This document shows, piece by piece, positions 45,823 through 53,427 of a stretch of DNA of 64,000 bases. The DNA comes from Clavibacter sp. VKM Ac-2872 (lineage in GTDB: Bacteria; Actinomycetota; Actinomycetes; Actinomycetales; Microbacteriaceae). The notes under the pieces were generated by a model. That model was not told where the DNA came from. It was given only the letters and a program-made list of their open reading frames with translations, and searched no databases. The DNA lies in the NCBI RefSeq assembly GCF_015351105.1, contig NZ_JADKRR010000002.1, forward strand, positions 62,001-126,000. The letters run 5' to 3'. Numbering within the stretch: position 1 is the first letter of the stretch; every line of letters starts with the position of its first letter. The position numbers and the translations under genes were made by a program.

Positions 45823-45853
45823 GGAGAAGCGGGAGAAGCGCCGAGGAGAAGCG
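45823..45853. repeat. Three copies of GGAGAAGCG upstream of the sigma factor gene
   Basis: Copies at 45823-45831, 45832-45840 and 45845-45853 (spacing 9 and 13 nt). A direct-repeat array in a divergent promoter region could be an activator binding site. No -10 box is clear nearby. Confidence 0.65.
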
Positions 45854-45946
45854 ACCGGAGCACCTAGGCAGGCATGAGGAGCAGTGCTTCTCTGGAGGAG
45901 CGGTCAAGCAGCGTGCCGCGTCCGACACGAGTCCGGAAGGTCCTGA

Positions 45947-46936
45947 GTGACCGCAACGCTGCGCACGCGCGCCCTCGCCGCCGCCCCGCCCACCTCGCGC
46001 GGATCCGTCTCCCGCGGATCCGCCGCGACGCTCCCCCGCACGACGAACCTCCCCCGCCCGACCCCGCTCGCGCCCGACCTCACGGCGGCGCGCGACGAGA
46101 AGCGCCGGGTGACCCACGAGCGGTTCGTGCGCGCCGCCGCCGCAGCCGAGGATCCGGCGGGCGAGGCCGAGCGCCGCCGCCTGCACGACCAGATCGTGCT
46201 CGACCACCTCGAGCTCGCCGACCAGCTCGCGCGCCAGCACTCGGGCCGCGCGCACGACTGGAGCGACCTCCGCCAGGTCGGCTACCTCGGCCTCGTGAAG
46301 GCCGCGCGCCGCTACGACCCGGGGTTCGGCGCGCCCTTCGTGTCGTTCGCGATCCCCACCATCTCGGGCGAGATCAAGCGGCACCTGCGCGACAACGGGT
46401 GGGTGATCCGCCCGCCGCGGCAGGTCCAGGAGCTGCGGCACGCCCTGCTCGCGGTCGTGCCCGCGCTCACCCAGCGCCTCGGCCGCACTCCCACCGACGC
46501 CGAACTGGCCGCGCACACCGGGCACGCGCGCGAGGAGGTCGCCGAGGCGCTCGCGGCGCACTCCAGCCTCCGGCCCGCGTCGCTCGACTTCACGGTGCAC
46601 GAGGACGAGGGCATCTCCCTCGCGGACACGATCGGCGCCGACGACCCCGGCTACGCGCGCGCCGAGCGCTCGGTGCTGCTGGACGCGGCGCGCGGGGTGC
46701 TCAGCGAGCGCGACCGGCGGATCCTGCACCTGCGCTTCGTCGACGAGCGCAGCCAGAGCGAGATCGCGGCCGAGCTCGGCGTGACGCAGATGCAGGTGTC
46801 GCGGCTGCTCGCGCGGATCCTCGGGGCGCTGCGCCAGGAGCTGACCCGCGGCGAGGCCGACGCCCTGCCCGAGGTGGCGCCGCTGGCCGCCGTGTCGCCG
46901 ATCCGCGTGCAGGAGGCCGACCGCCGCACGGCGTGA
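45947..46936 (+). CDS. Alternative sigma factor, SigF/SigB type
   Basis: 329 residues from GTG with GGAAGG 6 nt upstream. After a 45-residue Ala/Thr/Pro-rich N-terminus, region 2 reads DHLELADQLARQHSGRAHDWSDLRQVGYLGLVKAARRYDPGFGAPFVSFAIPTISGEIKRHLRD; region 4 includes LSERDRRILHLRFVDERSQSEIAAELGVTQMQVSRLLARIL. This is the stress/sporulation-type group 3 sigma. No anti-sigma or anti-anti-sigma gene is adjacent, unlike many SigF/SigB loci, but an ANTAR regulator gene follows convergently. Confidence 0.93.
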   Translation: MTATLRTRALAAAPPTSRGSVSRGSAATLPRTTNLPRPTPLAPDLTAARDEKRRVTHERFVRAAAAAEDPAGEAERRRLHDQIVLDHLELADQLARQHSGRAHDWSDLRQVGYLGLVKAARRYDPGFGAPFVSFAIPTISGEIKRHLRDNGWVIRPPRQVQELRHALLAVVPALTQRLGRTPTDAELAAHTGHAREEVAEALAAHSSLRPASLDFTVHEDEGISLADTIGADDPGYARAERSVLLDAARGVLSERDRRILHLRFVDERSQSEIAAELGVTQMQVSRLLARILGALRQELTRGEADALPEVAPLAAVSPIRVQEADRRTA

Positions 46937-46975
46937 GGCGCACCGCCTCGACGGGCAGGCGCGCGCCGGATCCGC

Positions 46976-47554
46976 TCAGGCGCCGGGCAGCGCGCCCGTC
47001 TCCACGACGCGGCGCGCGACCTCGACGAGCTTGACGTTGCCGTCCTGCGAGTAGCGGCGGAGCACCTGGAACGCGCGGTCGGCGTCGAGCGACAACCGCT
47101 CCATCAGGATCCCCTGGGCCTGGCCGATGACGGATCGGGATGCGAGTCCGACGGCCAGGTCGTCCGCCGCGTCCCAGGCGGCGAGCGCGATGCGCGCGTG
47201 GACGGCGACCTCCTCGGCCACGGCGCGATCGGCCGTGCCGAGCGCGCCGGTCGCGCGGTGCAGCGCGACGGCGCCGCCCGCATCCGGGCGCGCGTCGGCG
47301 GCGTCGTCCAGCGCGACGAGCAGCAGCTGGGAGCCGAGGGGCGGGACGGGCTCGGCGAGGAGCGCCCCGAGGACGGCGCCGCTCTCCCCCGTGACCGCGA
47401 CGCCGGACGCGCGTGGCAGCATCACGCCGGCGCCCGTCGCGGTCGAGGCGTCGAGGAGCGCGGCCAGCAGGAGGTCGACGCCCGCTGCGCGACTCGGGGC
47501 GGCGTGGAATGCCGCGACGACGCGGGCGGGCAGGGCCGACGGGTGCTGCTCCAT
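46976..47554 (-). CDS. GAF-like/ANTAR domain RNA-binding regulator
   Basis: 192 residues from ATG at 47554 (GGAGG 5 nt upstream; the long frame further upstream is spurious). Residues about 20-125 look like a degenerate GAF/PAS sensor. Residues about 135-192 are an ANTAR domain: LASRSVIGQAQGILMERLSLDADRAFQVLRRYSQDGNVKLVEVA. ANTAR proteins bind paired hairpins in mRNA to prevent termination. Its targets are unknown. Convergent with the sigma gene. Confidence 0.88.
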   Translation of the reverse strand: MEQHPSALPARVVAAFHAAPSRAAGVDLLLAALLDASTATGAGVMLPRASGVAVTGESGAVLGALLAEPVPPLGSQLLLVALDDAADARPDAGGAVALHRATGALGTADRAVAEEVAVHARIALAAWDAADDLAVGLASRSVIGQAQGILMERLSLDADRAFQVLRRYSQDGNVKLVEVARRVVETGALPGA

Positions 47555-47657
47555 CCCGTCCTCCGCTGCGATCAGGGGGCGTCGGCGGCTCCTCGGGCGG
47601 CTGCGTGCCCGACCCGCCGCATCGCGGGGAGACGCCGAGCCCCGGCTCGACCGTTCG

Positions 47658-47685
47658 AGTATCGCACCATGGGTTTGCGCCCTAA
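47658..47685 (-). promoter_or_regulatory. Promoter of the ANTAR regulator gene
   Basis: Minus strand TTAGGG (47685-47680), 16 nt, GATACT (47663-47658) with TGC directly upstream of the -10 (extended -10). Transcription would start near 47651 and give a leader of about 100 nt. Confidence 0.45.
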
Positions 47686-47741
47686 GCATCTGGGAGGAGA
47701 ACTCACGGGGAGCCGTTCGCAGACGACGCGGGCCCGGCGGA

Positions 47742-48554
47742 TCAGGCGGCGACGGTCGTGCTGCGCCATGCAGGCGAGTCGCCGCCGACCTGCCACACGA
47801 GCGTGACCGCGTCCGGAGCGTCGTCGTCGTCCACCCAGGCGGAGGTGTCGAGCTCGAGCAGACGACCGGATCCCGCGGCGGCGAGCGCGACCGGCACCTC
47901 GGTCCCGTCGATCCACGCCCACGCCGTGTCCGGGTAGCCGACGAGCCCGCCGGCCTCGGTGCCGCCCTCCGGTGCGGCGAAGGCGACGGACATCCGGCGC
48001 GAGGTGTCGACGGCGGGTGCCGGGTCGGCCGATCCCTCGGGTCCGGCGGCCGGGTTCCGCCACTCGTAGGGCGTCGCGCCGGTCGCGGGCACGACGTGGT
48101 CGTCGAGCAGGAGCCCCTGGCCGGTGTCGCGCACGATCCAGGCGTCGGCCACGTCGCCGTCCACCGCGGAGACGAGGGTGAACGCCCCCTCGGGACCCTC
48201 GGCCGTGACGGGCTCCACCGCGCGGAGGCGCTCGGCGCCCTCCGGGGAGACGGTGCCCGCGCGGCCGAAGGAGGCGACGTACGACTCCCGGGATCCGGCC
48301 GACTCCTGCGCCTCGGGCGTGAGCATGACCCACGCCGCGTCGGCGTCGCCGGCCGCGACGGCGTCGAGGTACGCGGCCACGAGGGCGGTCTCCGCGGTCG
48401 GGGCGTCGGCATCATCGACGTCGCCCGCGGGCGACGTCTCGACGGACTCGGGGACCGGCAACGGGACGGGTCCACCCTCGTCCGGGCCGGTGCACGACGT
48501 CAGGACGACCGCGGACGAGGCGATCAGGACCAGGGGGAGCATTCGGATCCTCAT
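47742..48554 (-). CDS. Lipoprotein of unknown function
   Basis: 270 residues. Signal peptide with lipobox VVLTSC (Cys21), then a Pro/Asp-rich linker (GPVPLPVPESVETSPAGDVDDADAP). The domain from about residue 55 opens TAETALVAAYLDAVAAGDADAAWVMLTPEA, the start of a cystatin/NTF2-like lipoprotein domain (DUF4878 style), and is followed by a second beta-rich half. Surface-exposed. No adjacent transporter or partner. Confidence 0.82.
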   Translation of the reverse strand: MRIRMLPLVLIASSAVVLTSCTGPDEGGPVPLPVPESVETSPAGDVDDADAPTAETALVAAYLDAVAAGDADAAWVMLTPEAQESAGSRESYVASFGRAGTVSPEGAERLRAVEPVTAEGPEGAFTLVSAVDGDVADAWIVRDTGQGLLLDDHVVPATGATPYEWRNPAAGPEGSADPAPAVDTSRRMSVAFAAPEGGTEAGGLVGYPDTAWAWIDGTEVPVALAAAGSGRLLELDTSAWVDDDDAPDAVTLVWQVGGDSPAWRSTTVAA

Positions 48555-48658
48555 CCCCCGACGCTAATTCCGGTAGGCGAGGGAATCCAGGCATTCGCAC
48601 GGGCTGCCCAGCTGCGGATCGCGGGTCGCGCGCCCGGCGGCGACGCAGACGCGCCTGC

Positions 48659-48664
48659 CATGCT
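48659..48664 (+). promoter_or_regulatory. Possible -10 box of the PspC-like gene
   Basis: CATGCT, 6 nt (CGGTGC), ATG at 48671. Weak box, same spacing as the better leaderless examples. Confidence 0.3.
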
Positions 48665-48670
48665 CGGTGC

Positions 48671-48853
48671 ATGGCCACCCTCATGCGTCCCCGTCGCGGG
48701 AAGATCATCGCCGGCGTCTGCGCCGCCCTCGCCGACCGCTTCGGCATCAGCCGCTTCCTCGTCCGCCTGCTGTTCGTGCTCTCGATCGTGCTGCCGGGCC
48801 CGCAGGTGCTGCTGTACCTGATCCTCTGGATCGTCTTCCCCAAGCAGCGCTGA
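48671..48853 (+). CDS. PspC-domain small membrane protein
   Basis: 60 residues: RGKIIAGVCAALADRFGISRFLVRLLFVL followed by the hydrophobic LPGPQVLLYLILWIVFPK. This is the stand-alone PspC (phage-shock protein C) domain, an integral membrane protein that in other bacteria helps sense envelope stress. No pspA or other psp gene is nearby. Divergent from the lipoprotein gene. Confidence 0.9.
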   Translation: MATLMRPRRGKIIAGVCAALADRFGISRFLVRLLFVLSIVLPGPQVLLYLILWIVFPKQR

Positions 48854-48940
48854 CCCGGGATCGTCCCGCGGCGGAAACGCCCCCGCAACACCTGATTCCC
48901 AGACTGGGGAGACACCTCTCCCCTGCCTGGATGGAATCGC

Positions 48941-50827
48941 ATGCCCGCTCGTCGCCGCGCCCGTGCCCGGATCCGCGCCGGCGGTCGCGCCCTCGCCGCA
49001 GCCGCGATCGTGCTCGGGCTGGCGGTGGGCGGCGGGGTCGTCGCGGAGCCGGCCCGGGCGTCCACCGACGCCGCGGCACCCGCAGCAGCTGATGCACCCG
49101 CCGTCGTCGACCTGGGCGTCGCCGACGCGGTCGCGCTCCTCGATGCCGGATCCACCACATCCGTCGCGCTGACCCGCGCCTACCTCGCGCGCATCGCCGC
49201 GTACGACGACCGGGACGCCGCCGGGCCGGGCCTCCAGGCGGTCATCACCACGAACCCGGACGCGCTCGCGACCGCCGCGACGCTCGACGCGGAGCGCGCG
49301 ACCGGCACGATCCGCGGCCCCCTGCACGGGGTCCCGATCGTCGTGAAGGACAACCACGCCACGGCCGACATGCCCACCACGGTCGGCAGCGCGGCGCTCC
49401 GCGACTACCGCACGACGGCCGACTCCACCGCGGTCGCGCGGCTGCGGGTGGCCGGGGCGATCATCCTCGCGAAGACCAACATGTCGGAGTTCGCGTGGCA
49501 CGGCACGTACACGCTGGGCTCCGCGCGCGGACGCACCGCGAATCCCTAAGACCGGTCGTGGAGCGCGAGCGGATCCAGCGGCGGCACGGCGGCGGCGGTC
49601 GCGGCCGCGTACGCGCCGGCGGGATTGGGGACCGACTCGTGCGGATCCATCCTGGGACCGGCCGCGCACCAGTCGCTCGTGGGCTTCCGGCCGACGATGG
49701 GGCTCACGAGCACGGCCGGCATCGTGCCGCTCTCGCCCCGGCAGGACGTCTCCGGCCCGATGACCACGACGGTCGCCGACGCCGCGCTCCTTACGGAGGT
49801 GCTCGCGGGGCGCGACCCGGCGGATCCGCTCACCGGCATCGCCGACCAGCAGGCCACCGACGCGTACGTCTCCGGCCTGTCGACCACCGCCCTCGCCGGG
49901 ACGCGCATCGGCCGGGTGCGCTGGGACACGCGAGAGGATCCCGAGCGGCCGGGCCTCACCGAGACGACCGCGCTCATGGACCAGGCGGTCCGCGACCTCG
50001 AGGCCCAGGGCGCCGAGGTGGTGGACGTGCCGCTCACGCAGGAGTTCGTGGAGCAGACGCTGCAGAGCGGCGGCTGGCGCGACATGCGCCCCGCCATCGA
50101 CCGCTTCCTCCGCGAGACGCCGGCCACCTGGCCGGCGCGCGTCGCGGCTCGCACGGAGCCCGCCGACGTGCTCTCGTTCGCCGACGTGATGGCCGACCGG
50201 CCGAGCGCACTCACCGACGGCGACATCGCCCACTTCCTCAGCCACGAGGACGTCCCGAACCCCGACTACGAGAGGTCGATCGCGGAGCAGGACGCGGGCA
50301 AGGCCGCCATGGACGCGTTCTTCGTCGACCAGGGGATCGACGCCCTCGCGATGCCGACGAGCGCCACCAGCGCGACGCCGACCTGGGCGGGCACCACGTT
50401 CTGCGACATCGGCGCCAACACCGGGATCCCGACGATCACCGTCCCCGCCGGCTTCACCTCGACGGGCGCCCCGGTCGGGCTCGAGCTCGCCGCGCCCCGC
50501 AGCCACGACGGCGACCTGCTCGCGATGGCGTACGCGTTCGAGCAGGCGACCCGGCACCGGGTCGCGCCGGGGACGACCCCGGAGCTGGTGGCGGTCGGGG
50601 CGGACGAGGCGGAAGACGAGGCCGCGGACGGCGACGGGACGGCGACCGGAGCGGGATCCCCGGGATCCGCCCCGCAGGCCGCCGGCGCCGCGCGCATCGC
50701 CGGGGTCGGCGTCAACACGCTCGCGCAGAACGCCGTGATCGCCGCGGGCCTCGCGCTCGTCGGCGGGGCGGTCATGGCGGTCGGCGTCCGGCGTCGCCGC
50801 CGTTCGCCCGGCGGCCGCGCCGGCTGA
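48941..50827 (+). pseudogene. Secreted amidase-signature-family gene interrupted by an in-frame TAA
   Basis: One frame runs from ATG 48941 to the stop at 50825-50827, 628 codons if codon 203 were sense. Signal peptide at 1-35; amidase-family start LGVADAVALLDAGSTTSVALTRAYL; catalytic Lys in PIVVKDN (about 136). At codon 203 (49547-49549) the family's NPY tyrosine (TAC/TAT) is TAA. The same frame then continues DRSWSASGSSGGTAAAV with the cis-Ser (212) and GTDSCGS with the nucleophile (236); the 24-residue spacing equals that of Lys-Ser-Ser amidases. The C-terminus is a transmembrane helix with an Arg tail. The truncated product lacks both serines, so it should be inactive unless the stop is read through. 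Confidence 0.9.
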
Positions 50828-50847
50828 TCCCGGGAGGCGCGGGCGGG

Positions 50848-52266
50848 TCAGCCGCGCGCGCTCCGTCGCCGGCGCCGACGCACGAGCACCAGCCCCCCGC
50901 CGGCGACCAGCAGGCCGAGGGCCGCGGTCGCGGCGCCGGGGGCGAGGTCGGATCCGGTGCGGGCGAGCGTCGCGGCGTGCGCGGTGCCGCGGGCGGCGGG
51001 GTGGGCCGCCGCCGCGGATCCGCCGGTCGCCGCACCGCGGTCCGCGGGAGCGGACGAGGCGGCCGGACCGGGTGACGGATCCACCGTCGCGGCGCCCGCG
51101 AGGGAGACCGTGCCGTCGGCGGCGACCGTCACCTTCGCGGTCATCGCGGCCGCCAGGTCGATGCGCTCCCAGCTGCCGGCCGTGCCGAGGTCGAGCGGCT
51201 CGCCCGAGTCGATGGCGGTGAGCGCGAGCACCTGGCGACGCTGGGCGTCGGTGAGCTCGGGGTGGCTGGTCCGGAGCAGCGACTCGGCGCCGTCCGGCAC
51301 GGTCATGGGCTGCCCGGCCTGGCCAACTAGCGGGAAGCCGTACGTCAGCCGCTGGCGGTAGACCGCGAGCGCCTGGTCGGTCGGCAGGTAGGGGGTGTCC
51401 GCGGCGATGCAGACCGCGAGCGTCGCGCCGCATCCGGCCTCGAGCACCTGCCGCAGCTCCGTCGTGGCCTGGGCGTACAGGTCGCGGAACTCGGGGTCGG
51501 CCCAGCGGCGCTGGACGATCTTCTGGCCCATCATGTGACCGGCCATCACGTCGATCGGGTAGTGCGCGCCCATCACGATGCGGTTGTTCCCGGCGTCGGA
51601 CGCGCGGGCGAGGATCTGCGGGGCGAGCTCCGGCAGCATGGTCGCGAGCGAGACGCCCTGCCAGAAGGCCTGCGACGTGTGGCCGCTCGGGTAGGAGCCG
51701 TCCTGGCCGGCCCACGCGTTGCCGCCGGGCTTGTCGCGGTACTGGAGGCGCTCGGGGAAGCGGACGTAGGGACGCGGGTTCGCGTAGTGGTTCTTCGCCG
51801 GGCCCGTCGACCCGCCGCGGCCGACGAGGCCGTTCTCCTTGTTGAGCAGCGCCGCCGTCTTCGGCAGCTGCCCGGCGTCGCGCGCGGCCTTGTAGATCGC
51901 GCCGAGCCGGACGCCCAGGCCGTCGGACATCGACACGGACATGTCGGCGTACTGGTCGATGATCGCGCGGTCCGACTGCTCCTTGGAGGCGCTCTGGTTG
52001 ATCTGCACGGTCATGTCGTCGTTGAGCTGCATGATGTCCGGCCGGCCGCTCTTCAGCGCCGGGAACGCGTCGAGCATGGGGACGAAGTCGTAGGTCGCGT
52101 CCGACGCGTAGACGTGGTCGATCGTGGCCTGGTCGAACGGCGCTGACGAGGTCGCCGCCTGCGCCGAGGACGCGCCGGGGCCCGCGAGCGCGACCGCGAG
52201 GATCGCGGTGGCGGAGAGGATCGCGGCGACGCGGGCGCGCGGACGGACGGTCGTGATGGCGGTGAT
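50848..52266 (-). CDS. PAP2-family acid phosphatase, secreted, sortase-type tail
   Basis: 472 residues from an ATC codon at 52266. Signal peptide RPRARVAAILSATAILAVALA...SAQA. The three phosphatase motifs are KNHYANPRP (KX6RP), YPSGH and NRIVMGAHYPID (SR/NR-X5-H-X3-D), as in class A/vanadium-type phosphatases. The C-terminus LARTG, a hydrophobic helix and RRRRRR resembles a sortase (LAXTG-type) anchor. Start: TACGGT at 52314-52309 and GGAAGG 7 nt before the second ATC fit better than the ATG at 52359, which lies upstream of that promoter. If ATC is not used, 52359 (503 residues) is the fallback. Confidence 0.8.
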   Translation of the reverse strand: MTAITTVRPRARVAAILSATAILAVALAGPGASSAQAATSSAPFDQATIDHVYASDATYDFVPMLDAFPALKSGRPDIMQLNDDMTVQINQSASKEQSDRAIIDQYADMSVSMSDGLGVRLGAIYKAARDAGQLPKTAALLNKENGLVGRGGSTGPAKNHYANPRPYVRFPERLQYRDKPGGNAWAGQDGSYPSGHTSQAFWQGVSLATMLPELAPQILARASDAGNNRIVMGAHYPIDVMAGHMMGQKIVQRRWADPEFRDLYAQATTELRQVLEAGCGATLAVCIAADTPYLPTDQALAVYRQRLTYGFPLVGQAGQPMTVPDGAESLLRTSHPELTDAQRRQVLALTAIDSGEPLDLGTAGSWERIDLAAAMTAKVTVAADGTVSLAGAATVDPSPGPAASSAPADRGAATGGSAAAAHPAARGTAHAATLARTGSDLAPGAATAALGLLVAGGGLVLVRRRRRRSARG

Positions 52267-52308
52267 GATGGTGCCTTCCGTGGGGTCGTCGGCCGATCGG
52301 CCTCCCGC

Positions 52309-52314
52309 ACCGTA
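52309..52314 (-). promoter_or_regulatory. -10 box of the PAP2 phosphatase gene
   Basis: Minus strand TACGGT. Transcription would begin near 52302; the leader then carries GGAAGG at 52279-52274, 7 nt before the ATC at 52266. Confidence 0.45.
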
Positions 52315-52762
52315 GGGAGGGGCCGTGGCCGCACTGCCTCCGCCGGGTGAACCGCGCATGGACGTCCGGCGCGGCGCAGGGATCGTTCCCGGCGACCCTT
52401 GCGTCAGCGCCCAGAACCTCGCCATCTCGGCGGCCTGGCTGTCGCGCGCGAGATCGTCATCCCCGCAGGCCGCGCGCGGCAGGCGCCGCCTGCCGCGCCT
52501 CACCACCTGACCGGCGCCTTCACCAAGCTCTGTCCTGCCGCTGCGGGATGGACCCGATGGGACCGGCTCGACGCCTCATGCCCGCATCACGGCGCCCCGA
52601 TTCCACCGCGCGAGTGATGCCCAGGACCTGCTTGCAGCCGACGACAAGAGAAGAAGTTTCACCACTCGGCACCCATTGACGCTGGAGTCATCCACACGTT
52701 GCCTTCTGTCCAGGATTCTGCTCGGAAGAGGCATCCTCACCCCGCGCGAGAAGGGAAGCACC
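52315..52762. other. Intergenic region between PAP2 and small secreted protein
   Basis: About 450 nt without a supported gene. It includes a hairpin at 52474-52498. GC content drops noticeably to the right of about 52500, marking the edge of the low-GC pair. TTGACG at 52676-52681 is a possible -35 for the secreted-protein gene, but no good -10 follows at 17 nt. Confidence 0.5.
52474..52498. other. Hairpin at the edge of the low-GC segment
   Basis: GCGCGGCAGGC / GCCTGCCGCGC, 11 bp with a 3-nt loop. It lies between divergent genes, just before base composition changes. It may be an ancestral terminator left from the gene order before insertion. Confidence 0.55.
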
Positions 52763-53188
52763 GTGCACGCTCCGACGCGACGCACCTGCTCCATCGCTGC
52801 CGCGATTCTCCTGTCCATCGCTTCAATGACCACCGCTACCGCCGCGCAGGCGGATGAAGTCGCCCATCTCGATGCCCCTCCGCCCGCGGGGGGAGAAGGA
52901 GGAGGGGGCACGACGCCCTGGTACATCACGGCAGTGTGCGGTGGCGAGAACTTCAAGGACAGGAACCCGAGTGACTGCCATAGCGATTACACGGTCTACG
53001 ACATCCGTGGCGATCGGCCTACCGTCCTCTTGTACCTCAAGGGGCCTGGGCAAGACGCATGGGCTGCCATAGAGCAGGGATATCAAGCCGCCCAAGACTG
53101 GTGCGCGACCAACAGTCTCACCTGCTCAGTAGTGACTTCCGTCGGTGTCAGCGTGGCGCTCGGGTGGCTGGGTCCGACGAATGGCTAG
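52763..53188 (+). CDS. Small secreted four-cysteine protein, function unknown
   Basis: 141 residues from GTG (GAGAAGGGAAG upstream). Signal peptide 1-30 ending ATAAQA. The mature part opens with a Pro/Gly-rich linker (PPPAGGEGGGGTTP), then Cys59, Cys72, Cys114 and Cys121, which could form two disulfides; the C-terminal 20 residues (SVVTSVGVSVALGWL) are hydrophobic. Not a family I recognise. GC about 58-60%, against over 70% nearby. The stop overlaps the next ORF by 8 nt. Size, secretion and the overlapping small membrane protein suggest a bacteriocin-like or contact-active product, but this is speculative. Confidence 0.7.
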   Translation: MHAPTRRTCSIAAAILLSIASMTTATAAQADEVAHLDAPPPAGGEGGGGTTPWYITAVCGGENFKDRNPSDCHSDYTVYDIRGDRPTVLLYLKGPGQDAWAAIEQGYQAAQDWCATNSLTCSVVTSVGVSVALGWLGPTNG

Positions 53189-53369
53189 GAATCTGAGAAC
53201 CGCCATCGCGACCGCGTTCGCCTTCCTCATCTCCACCGTCGTCTTCATGCTCCTGGGAGGTCATGTCGATGCGCTGACCCTGAGTGTGATCGCGGCCGTG
53301 TGCGCCAGCGCCGCGCTGATCCGGAGACGGACGCGGAACAAGACGAGAGCGAATCCGCCGCCGACGTGA
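53181..53369 (+). CDS. Small two-helix membrane protein overlapping the secreted-protein gene
   Basis: 62 residues, MARNLRTAIATAFAFLISTVVFMLLGG..., from ATG 53181, inside the last codons of the upstream gene (8-nt overlap, +1 frame relative), so translation is coupled. Two hydrophobic helices (about 8-26 and 31-47) and a basic C-terminal tail RRRTRNKTR. An in-frame ATG/GTG at 53145 exists but has no support. A membrane partner, for example an immunity protein for the product upstream, would fit; equally it could be an export accessory. No homologue recognised. Confidence 0.6.
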   Translation: MARNLRTAIATAFAFLISTVVFMLLGGHVDALTLSVIAAVCASAALIRRRTRNKTRANPPPT

Positions 53370-53427
53370 TGAGGCCCCGTGCGGCAGCGGATGGCACACG
53401 CCACCGCTGAGCCGAGCAGCCGGCGCG

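Noticed and set aside
46935-46949. Hairpin GAGGCG/CGCCTC between the sigma and ANTAR genes
   Set aside because: Six pairs and a 3-nt loop, too short to call a terminator in DNA this rich in GC.
49625-50827. Amidase as an intact gene starting at 49625
   Set aside because: This start lies after the family's cis-Ser and removes the catalytic Lys, so an active enzyme is not possible; one frame with a nonsense codon explains the data better than two genes or a frameshift.
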